Shown here piece by piece: positions 48,151 through 57,595 of a stretch of DNA of 64,000 nt (the stretch's first letter is position 1; the number at the start of each line of letters is the position of its first letter). Source of the stretch: Rhodovulum bhavnagarense (lineage in GTDB: Bacteria; Pseudomonadota; Alphaproteobacteria; Rhodobacterales; Rhodobacteraceae); NCBI RefSeq assembly GCF_004343505.1, contig NZ_SLXU01000001.1, positions 124,001-188,000 on the forward strand, given 5' to 3'. The notes beneath the pieces are model-generated. The model searched no databases and was not told where the DNA came from. It worked only from the letters and a program-made list of their open reading frames with translations. A program made the translations under genes and the position numbers.

Positions 48151-50115
48151 ATGAGTCTGCCCCCCGGTTTCCTCGAAGAGCTTCGCACGCGCATCTCGCT
48201 GACGCAGGTGGTTGGTCGCAAGGTCGTTTGGGATCTGCGAAAGTCGAACCAGGGCAAGGGCGACATGTGGGCGCCGTGCCCGTTCCACCAGGAAAAGACC
48301 GCCAGCTTTCACGTCGACGATCGCAAGGGTTATTACTATTGCTTTGGCTGTCATGCGAAGGGCGATGCGATCTCCTTCGTGAGAGAGACCGAGAATGTCG
48401 GCTTCATGGAGGCGATCGAAATCCTTGCCCGCGAGGCCGGGATGCAAATGCCCGCGCGCGACCCGGTGGCGCAGCAAAAGGCAGATCACCGCGGACAGTT
48501 GATCGAGGTAATGGAACAGGCGGTGCGTCATTACCGGATGCAGTTGCATACCGGCGCGGCCTCTGAGGCGCGCGCCTATCTCGAACGGCGGGGGCTGAAT
48601 GCGGATGTGCTGGCGCGCTGGGAAATCGGGTTCGCGCCGCCGGGCTGGCGCGGGCTGTGGACCCACTTGTCGGGCAAGGGCGTGGCGGCGGACCTGATCC
48701 TCGGTGCGGGGCTGGCACGCAGATCGGACAAGGGCGGCGAACCCTATGATGTGTTTCGCAACCGCATCCTGTTCCCGATCCGCGACGGGCGGGGCCGGGC
48801 CGTTGCCTTTGGCGGGCGGGCCATGGACCCGGCAGATACCGCCAAATACCTGAATTCTCCCGAGACCGATCTGTTTGACAAGGGACGGACGCTGTTCAAC
48901 CTCGCCCCTGCGCGCGAGGCGGCGGGCCAGGGGCGACCCCTGATCGTGGCCGAGGGCTACATGGATGTCATCGCGCTTGCAGAGGCGGGATTTCCCGGCG
49001 CGGTGGCGCCGCTGGGAACGGCGATCACCGAGGACCAGTTGCGCCTCTTGTGGCGGTTGCATCCCGAACCTGTCGTCGCGCTGGATGGCGACAAGGCCGG
49101 GATCGGCGCGGCCCGCCGCCTGGTGGATCTGGCGCTGCCGCTGCTAGAGGCGGGGCAGTCTTTACGTTTCGCGTTGATGCCACCGGGGCAGGACCCGGAC
49201 GATGTCATTCGTGGCGCGGGGGCGGGCGCGATGGAACGCTTGTTGGCCGAGGCGCGTCCGATGGTGCGAATCCTGTGGGATCGCGAGACCGAAGGGCGTG
49301 TCCTTGATAGCCCCGAACGAAAGGCCGCGCTCGACCGTGATCTGCGCGCGGCCATCGCCCGGATCAAGGACCCCTCGATCCGCCGACACTACGGCGAAGA
49401 GGTCAACCGCCTGCGATGGGAGTTGTTCCGCCCCGCACGCAGCCCCGCGCGCAAGGGCAAGTGGAAAGCCCCGGCACCTGCCGCACCTATGCCTAGCACC
49501 CGCAATTCGGCTCTGGCCGCCGGCACGCCCCGGTTCGAGGAGTCGTTGCGCGAGGCCGTCGTTCTGGCAGTGCTGATCACCCATCCCGCCCTGCTGTCGC
49601 AATTCGCGGGCGAGCTTGAGCAGCTTGAATGCCATGATCCAGACCACCGGCGGCTTCAGGGGGCGCTTCTGACGCATCCGCATGATGACGACGCGGCGGC
49701 GCTGCGCGCCGGGCTGGCCGCGCGGCTGGGCGAGAAGACCCTTGAAAAGCTTTTTGCCCTCAGCCATGTCCGCATTGCCCCGCCGATCCGCGACCCGGCT
49801 GATACCGAGAAGGCCGCGCTGTGCCTGGCTGAAGAACTGGCAAAGTTATCGGCAGCGCGTGGTGCGGACCGCGAGATCGAAGACGCGATGCGCGATCTCG
49901 AAGGTATGGCCGATGAGGGGCTGACCTGGCGACTGGGGCAGGTGGCCGAAGCCCGCAACCGCGCAGGCCGCGCCGAGAGTGAGGACAAGGCCAACTATGA
50001 GCTTGGGCCGAACGGGGCCCGAATCAGCCGGGACGAAAAGGATGCCTTTGCGCAGCTTTTGCAACAGATCGACTTTGGCCGTCGCGGGCGGCGTGGACCT
50101 TCGCGTGATGGCTGA
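48151..50115 (+). CDS. dnaG: DNA primase
   Basis: Synthesises RNA primers at replication forks. 654 residues. The N-terminal zinc ribbon has C43, H46, C64 and C67 (CPFHQEKT and YYCFGCHAKGD). The TOPRIM core contains LIVAEGYMDVIALAEAG and VVALDGDKAGIGAA; the C-terminal 200 residues form the DnaB-binding region. The longer frame from a TTG at 48121 is not conserved. It lies 106 bp upstream of rpoD in the usual macromolecular-synthesis arrangement. Confidence 0.97.
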   Translation: MSLPPGFLEELRTRISLTQVVGRKVVWDLRKSNQGKGDMWAPCPFHQEKTASFHVDDRKGYYYCFGCHAKGDAISFVRETENVGFMEAIEILAREAGMQMPARDPVAQQKADHRGQLIEVMEQAVRHYRMQLHTGAASEARAYLERRGLNADVLARWEIGFAPPGWRGLWTHLSGKGVAADLILGAGLARRSDKGGEPYDVFRNRILFPIRDGRGRAVAFGGRAMDPADTAKYLNSPETDLFDKGRTLFNLAPAREAAGQGRPLIVAEGYMDVIALAEAGFPGAVAPLGTAITEDQLRLLWRLHPEPVVALDGDKAGIGAARRLVDLALPLLEAGQSLRFALMPPGQDPDDVIRGAGAGAMERLLAEARPMVRILWDRETEGRVLDSPERKAALDRDLRAAIARIKDPSIRRHYGEEVNRLRWELFRPARSPARKGKWKAPAPAAPMPSTRNSALAAGTPRFEESLREAVVLAVLITHPALLSQFAGELEQLECHDPDHRRLQGALLTHPHDDDAAALRAGLAARLGEKTLEKLFALSHVRIAPPIRDPADTEKAALCLAEELAKLSAARGADREIEDAMRDLEGMADEGLTWRLGQVAEARNRAGRAESEDKANYELGPNGARISRDEKDAFAQLLQQIDFGRRGRRGPSRDG

Positions 50116-50221
50116 CTAAATACGGACACGAACAAAGGGATGCGGGTGTTCTTCCCGATGATTCGCGCTATTGATTCGTGCATATCGCCGAAGCGAATCG
50201 ACCTCCCTCAAGGAGCTTTAC

Positions 50222-52216
<1,995 letters not shown>

Positions 52217-52226
52217 GGAAGGGAAT

Positions 52227-52604
52227 ATGCTGGACCAGACAACTGCCGAGAACGCGTCGAGGTTCCATTGGCATGAGGGAATGAAGTTCGCGCACGAGGG
52301 CATCAAATCGTTGATGCTCTTGAACGGTGCTTCGACGGTATCAGTCCTTACTTTTGTTGGAAATACCAACGAAGGGGACGATAGGCTCGTTTATGCAATG
52401 GCTTGCTTTGCTCTAGGGGCTTTGTGCGGTCCAGTATCGTTCCTTTTCGCTTACTTGACGCAACTGCAATACGGTAATGACAATTTTGGTGCTGCTTGGA
52501 AGCATCATTGGGCGACGTATCTCTTTATTTTTAGCGGAATATGTCTTTTTTTGTGTGGAGTTGCGCTTGCCGGGTTGTCATTCTTGCAGCTTGAGCAAGC
52601 GTAG
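52227..52604 (+). CDS. small membrane protein of unknown function, AT-richer than neighbours
   Basis: A protein of 125 residues after a strong GGGAAGGGA ribosome-binding site, 10 bp downstream of rpoD. After a polar N-terminus (RFHWHEGMKFAHEGIKSLML) it has about three to four hydrophobic segments ending ...GVALAGLSFLQLEQA. Its codons are visibly less GC-rich (about half GC by eye) and use TTG, TTT and AAT more than neighbours, so recent acquisition is plausible. Its TAG stop lies inside the left arm of a palindromic repeat. No family was recognised. Confidence 0.72.
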   Translation: MLDQTTAENASRFHWHEGMKFAHEGIKSLMLLNGASTVSVLTFVGNTNEGDDRLVYAMACFALGALCGPVSFLFAYLTQLQYGNDNFGAAWKHHWATYLFIFSGICLFLCGVALAGLSFLQLEQA

Positions 52605-52672
52605 GGTGGGTAGCAACCCACCACCCACCACCCCCAACATGACCGCCCATCGGTGGGTTGCACCCACCCTAC
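52601..52672. repeat. GTAGGGTGGG...CCCACCCTAC palindromic repeat element
   Basis: The left arm (52601-52622) and right arm (52652-52672) are complementary over 21 bases with one bulged A; the loop is 29 bases. Repeats with such GTAGGGTGGGT ends are scattered in many proteobacterial and cyanobacterial genomes. Bases 2-4 of the left arm form the stop codon of the preceding gene. The element can also fold as a strong hairpin that would terminate the dnaG-rpoD transcript. Confidence 0.8.
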
Positions 52673-52887
52673 GGTCGGCTTGAAACACTTAGTTTCCTCA
52701 CGCATGGGGCAGACGCTTCTTGCCCACCCGACCGGGCCGGGCACAGCCAGCACCGGACCGGCACCACCCCACCAATCCGCGCGCGCTCACGGCGATGTGA
52801 CACACCGGCCAAGCCCCTGATTTCAAATGTCCCGTGCGCCTGGCCCCGTCCCTGTGACAATTGGTGCCCCGGACATCGTCGCGCCGT

Positions 52888-52901
52888 TTGACGTATGTCA
52901 A
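52888..52901. promoter_or_regulatory. Fnr/FnrL-type box upstream of ubiTUV
   Basis: TTGACGTATGTCAA is a perfect palindrome (TTGAC-N4-GTCAA) and matches the FnrL half-sites. It lies 34 bp before the ubiT ATG. Fnr control fits the known role of UbiT, UbiU and UbiV in O2-independent ubiquinone synthesis. The preceding 215 bp (52673-52887) hold no recognised gene. Confidence 0.8.
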
Positions 52902-52935
52902 TTCAGATTTACACACATCCGGGTATCGACCTGCC

Positions 52936-53472
52936 ATGACAACCGCACCTCACTCTTCGCGAGCGGCCGGCGGACGGGGCGGCTTTCCGTTCCTGCCGCC
53001 CTTGCCGCTGTTCCTGCTCAACCCCATCCTGAAGCGCGTCGTTCACAAGATCGCGGCCGATAACCCCGACATGTTCGATCGTCTGGGCCAGCACCGGCAC
53101 GCTTATTTCCTGATCGATCCGGTGGATGTGCCCCTTATGCTGTATCTGCGCCCCGATCCCGAGGCGCTGGATTTTCGTGCCGTGGGCCGGCGGCGCGCGC
53201 CGCCGCCGCACATCGCGCGCATCTCGGGCAAGTTTCTCGACCTGCTGACGCTGATGGATACCGAACAGGATGGCGATGCCCTGTTTTTCTCGCGCGACCT
53301 GATCGTGACAGGGGATACCGAGGCGGTGGTCTGTTTGCGCAATGCCCTGGATGACGTGGAAGAGCCCATCGCCGAAAGCGTGGCCGCGATGTTTGGCGCG
53401 CCGGGCAAGATGGCGCTCAACTCGCTCCGGCGCATGGCGGAAAATGCCCAGAAAAGAAAAGAGGCCAAGTGA
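52936..53472 (+). CDS. ubiT: O2-independent ubiquinone biosynthesis accessory factor UbiT (SCP2 domain)
   Basis: A 178-residue protein with an SCP2 (sterol-carrier) lipid-binding domain that is proposed to hold ubiquinone intermediates. Conserved parts include PLPLFLLNPILKRVVHKIAA, YFLIDPVDVPLMLYLRPDP and LFFSRDLIVTGDTEAVV. ATG 52936 follows the Fnr box; the longer frame from 52861 has no support. The stop overlaps the ubiU start (TGATG), so the three ubi genes are co-translated. Confidence 0.88.
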   Translation: MTTAPHSSRAAGGRGGFPFLPPLPLFLLNPILKRVVHKIAADNPDMFDRLGQHRHAYFLIDPVDVPLMLYLRPDPEALDFRAVGRRRAPPPHIARISGKFLDLLTLMDTEQDGDALFFSRDLIVTGDTEAVVCLRNALDDVEEPIAESVAAMFGAPGKMALNSLRRMAENAQKRKEAK

Positions 53473-54470
53473 TGATCAAGCCCGAACTGATCTGCCCCGC
53501 GGGCACCCCCGCGGCCCTGCGCAGTGCCGTGGATGCCGGCGCGGACGCTGTCTATTGCGGCTTTCAGAACGCCACCAACGCGCGGAACTTCACCGGGTTG
53601 AACTTCACCGTTCCCGAGCTGGAGAAATCCGTCGCCTACGCCCATGAGCGCGGCACCAAGGTGCTGATCACGCTCAACACCTTCCCGCCGGCGGGCAAGT
53701 TCGACCTTTGGAAAGAGGCGGTGGACAACTGCGCCCGTCTGGGCGTGGACGCGATCATCGTGGCCGATATCGCGGTCGCGCATTACGCCAAGACCCACCA
53801 TCCCGACCTGCGCATCCACCTCAGCGTGCAGGCCGCGGCCTCAAGCCCCGAGGCGATCACCTATTACGTCAAGGAATTCGGGGTGAAGCGGATCGTGCTG
53901 CCGCGGATCATGACCGTCAGCGAGATTCGCGGCCTGGTCGAGGAGATCCCCTGCGAGGTGGAAACCTTCATCTTCGGCAACCACGGTCTTATGGTCGAGG
54001 GGCGGTGTTCGCTGACCAACTATGCCACGGGCCTGTCCACGAACATGGATGGCGCCTGCTCGCCCGCGGCCTGCGTCAAGTATGAGCGCGATGCCGACGA
54101 CAACATGTCCACCAAGCTGTGCGACTACACGATCGACCGGTTCGGTCCCAATGAAACCGCCGGTTATCCCACGATCTGCAAGGGTCGCTACAAGTGCGAC
54201 GCGCGCGACGGCGGCTACTACGCCTTCGAGGAACCGATCAGCCTGAACGCCTCGGACATGCTGCCCGAGTTGATCAATGCGGGTGTTCATGCCTTCAAGA
54301 TCGAGGGGCGCCAGCGCTCGCGTGCCTATGTCAAGAAGGTGGTCGCCGCCTTCCGCGAGGCGGTGGATTCGATCATGGCGGGGCAAGAACCCAAACTGGC
54401 CGACCTCGTGGCCCTGACCGAGGGACAGAAACAGACCGAGGGCGCCCTGAAAACCAAGAAATGGCGGTAA
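53472..54470 (+). CDS. ubiU: O2-independent ubiquinone biosynthesis protein UbiU (U32 family)
   Basis: A 332-residue U32-family protein that, with UbiV, hydroxylates ubiquinone precursors without O2. It begins MIKPELICPAGTPAALRSAV and has EGRCSLTNYATG with C179, DGACSPAACVKYE with C196 and C201, and YPTICKGRY with C236, the Fe-S region. The family's first ligand, normally seven residues before the GRC Cys, appears to be Gly172 here. A GTG at 53469 is possible but ATG 53472 overlaps the ubiT stop. The other Cys (C161, C201, C217 and C241) might substitute. Confidence 0.88.
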   Translation: MIKPELICPAGTPAALRSAVDAGADAVYCGFQNATNARNFTGLNFTVPELEKSVAYAHERGTKVLITLNTFPPAGKFDLWKEAVDNCARLGVDAIIVADIAVAHYAKTHHPDLRIHLSVQAAASSPEAITYYVKEFGVKRIVLPRIMTVSEIRGLVEEIPCEVETFIFGNHGLMVEGRCSLTNYATGLSTNMDGACSPAACVKYERDADDNMSTKLCDYTIDRFGPNETAGYPTICKGRYKCDARDGGYYAFEEPISLNASDMLPELINAGVHAFKIEGRQRSRAYVKKVVAAFREAVDSIMAGQEPKLADLVALTEGQKQTEGALKTKKWR

Positions 54471-54475
54471 TCGAG

Positions 54476-55396
54476 ATGAGTGCAGAACTGACCCTGGGCC
54501 CGAACCTGTTCCACTGGCCCGCGCAGCAGAAACTGGATTTCTACAACCGCATCGCGGATGAAAGCCCGGTCGGCACCGTCTACCTCGGCGAGGTGATCTG
54601 TTCCAAGCGGACGCCGTTTTTCGAAAAAGAGCTCGACTCGGTTGCCGAACGCCTGGAACGCGCGGGCAAGAAGGTCGTCTATTGCTCGCTCTCCGAGGTG
54701 GTGATCAAGCGCGAGCGCAACCTTTTGCGCGAATGGGCCGAACAGGAAGGCCGCGACCTTGAGGTGAATAACACCGCCGCGCTGTTGTATCTCAAGAACA
54801 GGCCGCACCGCATCGGTGGCCTGTTGAACGTCTATAACGAGGAAACGATGGCCTACCTGGCCGGCGAGGGCGCGACGCATTTCGCGTTGCTGCCTGAATT
54901 GCCGCGCTCCGTCATCGAGGCGCTGGGCGTGCGTGCGCGTCAGTTGGGCGTTGGGCTTGAAGTCCAGGTCTTTGGTCGCGGTTCGCTGGCACTATCGGCG
55001 CGCTGTTATCATGCCCGCGCCCACGAGCGGACCAAGGATAACTGCCAGTTCGTCTGCGAAGAAGATCCCGACGGGATGACGCTGAACACGATGGATGATC
55101 AGCCCTTCCTTGCCATCAACGGTATCCAGACACTGAGCTATGGCTATCTCGACCTGATGTCGGACATGGCCGATATGCGTGCCCTCGGGGTGACCCATTT
55201 CCGCGTGATGCCGCATACATGCGACATGATCGCGGTGACGCGACTGTTCGATGATGTTCTGCAGGGTCGGATGGATGCCGAGGAAGGCGAGGCCAAGCTG
55301 CGCGAACTTGGCATCGATGCCCCCTTTATCAACGGGTTCTACCATGGCGCGGCAGGCGATGCCTGGGTGTCGCCGGTGGCGGCCGTCCCGGCCTGA
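54476..55396 (+). CDS. ubiV: O2-independent ubiquinone biosynthesis protein UbiV (U32 family)
   Basis: Partner of UbiU in a heterodimeric Fe-S complex. 306 residues. The four ligand Cys of the family are C42 (GEVICSKRTPF), C177, C190 and C194 (LSARCYHARAHERTKDNC and QFVC), in the spacing known for UbiV (13 and 4 between the last three). The late PFLAINGIQTLSYGYLDL is conserved. An in-frame ATG at 54461 would overlap ubiU by 10 bp; ATG 54476 is used. It is the third gene of the ubiTUV operon. Confidence 0.9.
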   Translation: MSAELTLGPNLFHWPAQQKLDFYNRIADESPVGTVYLGEVICSKRTPFFEKELDSVAERLERAGKKVVYCSLSEVVIKRERNLLREWAEQEGRDLEVNNTAALLYLKNRPHRIGGLLNVYNEETMAYLAGEGATHFALLPELPRSVIEALGVRARQLGVGLEVQVFGRGSLALSARCYHARAHERTKDNCQFVCEEDPDGMTLNTMDDQPFLAINGIQTLSYGYLDLMSDMADMRALGVTHFRVMPHTCDMIAVTRLFDDVLQGRMDAEEGEAKLRELGIDAPFINGFYHGAAGDAWVSPVAAVPA

Positions 55397-55520
55397 GCGG
55401 GTCGTGCGCGGCAAGTGATGGTGACGCCCGGCCTTGGCCGGGCGTTTTCCGTTTTGCCCTCGTCTTGTCCGCGGCGCGCGCAGGGCCTAGCCTCAGTGCG
55501 TCATCGAACAGGGGGTGACA

Positions 55521-55931
55521 ATGCAGACGACCTTTTCCATCTTGACGCGCGGGCCGGGCCTTTACGAGTTCATGCACGAGGTGGCCGAATGGCTTGCGGG
55601 GCGGGGGGACGGGCTGTTGTCGCTTTTCGTGCGGCACACGTCCTGTTCGCTCCTGGTGCAGGAAAACGCAGACCCTGATGTTCAGCGCGATCTCGACGGG
55701 TTCTTTTCCCGGCTTGTTCCGCCGGGCGACGATCCGCAAATGGGCTGGCTGACTCACCTCCTGGAAGGTCCCGACGACATGCCGGCCCATATCAAGGCTG
55801 CGATATTGCCTGTGTCGCTGTCGATTCCGGTGCGGTCGGGGTGTCCGATGCTGGGCACATGGCAAGGGATCTATCTGTATGAACATCGCCGCGCGGCACA
55901 GCGGCGCGAGATCGCGGCACATTTCGGATGA
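55521..55931 (+). CDS. YjbQ family protein (UPF0047)
   Basis: A protein of 136 residues starting at ATG 55521 after AGGGGGTG (GTG 55515 is in frame upstream). LFVRHTSCSLLVQENADPDV holds the family H-T-S-C and E-N-A-D-P-D-V motifs that line the putative active site, and GTWQGIYLYEHRR ends the domain. Some YjbQ members show thiamine phosphate synthase activity in vitro; physiological function is unsettled. It lies between ubiV and nrdR. Confidence 0.88.
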   Translation: MQTTFSILTRGPGLYEFMHEVAEWLAGRGDGLLSLFVRHTSCSLLVQENADPDVQRDLDGFFSRLVPPGDDPQMGWLTHLLEGPDDMPAHIKAAILPVSLSIPVRSGCPMLGTWQGIYLYEHRRAAQRREIAAHFG

Positions 55932-55946
55932 CACCACATATAGGGT
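55931..55946 (+). promoter_or_regulatory. NrdR-box-like site upstream of nrdR
   Basis: ACACCACATATAGGGT matches the NrdR box form ACACTATATATAGTGT at 13 of 16 positions as I recall it. A second, weaker half-site (TATAGTGC) occurs near 55985-55992. It starts at the yjbQ stop and precedes the nrdR ATG by 81 bp, consistent with autoregulation. Alternatively TATAGT at 55985-55990 is the -10 element. Confidence 0.3.
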
Positions 55947-56027
55947 AACAAATGCCCCCTACCCAAATTCTGGAGGCTCCCCTATAGTGCCTGTGGATAA
56001 CACGGACGCACCACCGAGAGAGAGGCC

Positions 56028-56495
56028 ATGCGCTGCCCGTTTTGTGGAAATATCGACACCCAGGTAAAGGATTCGCGTCCTGCCGAGGATCATGTCGCCA
56101 TCCGGCGCCGGCGTTTGTGCCCCGCCTGTGGCGGGCGCTTTACCACCTATGAACGGGTGCAGTTGCGTGATCTCGTCGTCATCAAGTCCAATGGCCGGCG
56201 CGAGGATTTCGACCGCGACAAGCTCGAACGCTCGATCCGCATCGCGCTTCAGAAACGTCCCGTCGATCCCGAGAGGATGGACCAGATGATTTCCGGCATC
56301 GTGCGGCGGCTGGAAAGCATGGGTGAGACCGACATTCCCTCCAAGGTGATCGGCGAGATCGTGATGGAGGCGTTGGCTCGGATCGACACCGTGGCCTATG
56401 TGCGCTTTGCCAGCGTTTACAAGAACTTCCAGGAAGCGGGCGATTTCGACAAGTTTGTCAGCGAATTGCGCCCAGACACCCAGAAAGAAGAGTGA
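56028..56495 (+). CDS. nrdR: transcriptional repressor NrdR
   Basis: A regulator of ribonucleotide reductase genes, 155 residues. The N-terminal zinc ribbon has [18 protein letters not shown] and [19 protein letters not shown] (Cys pairs C3/C6 and C31/C34). The ATP-cone domain follows with [19 protein letters not shown]. Length is as in the family. It overlaps ribD by GTGA, so translation is coupled. Confidence 0.96.
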   Translation: MRCPFCGNIDTQVKDSRPAEDHVAIRRRRLCPACGGRFTTYERVQLRDLVVIKSNGRREDFDRDKLERSIRIALQKRPVDPERMDQMISGIVRRLESMGETDIPSKVIGEIVMEALARIDTVAYVRFASVYKNFQEAGDFDKFVSELRPDTQKEE

Positions 56496-57592
56496 GCGGG
56501 ACCGATCACGCCCGCTTCATGGCGCTTGCGCTTTCGCTGGGGGCGCGGGGGCTGGGCCGTGTCTGGCCCAACCCGGCTGTGGGCTGCGTGATCGTCAAGG
56601 ACGGCCGGATCGTCGGCCGCGGCTGGACCGCGCCGGGCGGGCGGCCCCATGCTGAACCAATCGCGCTGGCCCAGGCCGGTGCGGCCGCGCGTGGCGCCAC
56701 CGCCTATGTCAGCCTGGAACCCTGTTCGCATCACGGGCAGACGCCGCCCTGTTGCGAGGCGCTGATCGCCGCGGGGGTGGCCCGTGTTGTCACGGCACTT
56801 GAGGATCCCGATCCCCGGGTCGCGGGCCGGGGACATGCGATGCTGCGCGCCGCCGGGATCGAGGTGATGACCGGGATTCAGGCGGATGCCGCGCGCCGCG
56901 CGCATCGCGGGTTCCTGTTGAACCGGCAGGCGGGCCGCCCGATGGTCACCCTGAAGCTGGCCAGCTCCTTTGACGGGCGTATTGCCACTGCGACCGGCGA
57001 AAGCCAATGGATTACCGGGCCCGAAGCGCGGCGGCTGGTCCATATGCAGCGCGCCCGCCATGACGCGGTGATGGTGGGCGGCGGGACCGCGCGGGCGGAC
57101 GATCCGCAACTGACGGTGCGCGGAATCGGCGTGCCGCGTCAGCCTGTGCGCGTGATCGTTGCACGACGGCTGGACCTGCCCACCACCGGTCAACTGGCCG
57201 CGAGCGTTGACGCGGCACCTCTTTGGCTGTGCCACGGGCCGGATGCGCCCGCAGCGCGCGTGGCCGATTGGACGGCGCGCGGCGCGCGGCTGGTCGAGGT
57301 TGCAGCCGGGCCGGGCGGCCACCTTGACCCCGCCGCGCTGATGGCAGCGCTGGGCCGGTCTGGGCTGACGCGCGTCTTTTGCGAGGGTGGCGGAACCCTT
57401 GCTGCCTCTTTGTTGGCCACGGGGCTGGTCGACGAACTCGTGGGGTTCACTGCCGGTATCGCGCTGGGGGCCGAGGGGCGCCCGGCGCTGGGCGCGCTGG
57501 GGATCGAACACCTTGCCGAAGTCCCCCGCCTGCAACTGGTCGAGACATGCGCGATCGGCGGTGACGTGATGCATCGCTGGGAAAGGATCTGA
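56492..57592 (+). CDS. ribD: bifunctional pyrimidine deaminase/reductase RibD
   Basis: Riboflavin pathway enzyme, 366 residues, starting at GTG 56492, which overlaps the nrdR stop. The deaminase domain has zinc ligands H53 with E55 (HAE) and C78/C87 in [12 protein letters not shown]. The reductase domain begins around residue 148 with [16 protein letters not shown] and ends [20 protein letters not shown]. It is followed by convergent capsule genes instead of the usual ribE. Confidence 0.95.
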   Translation: MSGTDHARFMALALSLGARGLGRVWPNPAVGCVIVKDGRIVGRGWTAPGGRPHAEPIALAQAGAAARGATAYVSLEPCSHHGQTPPCCEALIAAGVARVVTALEDPDPRVAGRGHAMLRAAGIEVMTGIQADAARRAHRGFLLNRQAGRPMVTLKLASSFDGRIATATGESQWITGPEARRLVHMQRARHDAVMVGGGTARADDPQLTVRGIGVPRQPVRVIVARRLDLPTTGQLAASVDAAPLWLCHGPDAPAARVADWTARGARLVEVAAGPGGHLDPAALMAALGRSGLTRVFCEGGGTLAASLLATGLVDELVGFTAGIALGAEGRPALGALGIEHLAEVPRLQLVETCAIGGDVMHRWERI

Positions 57593-57595
57593 ACC

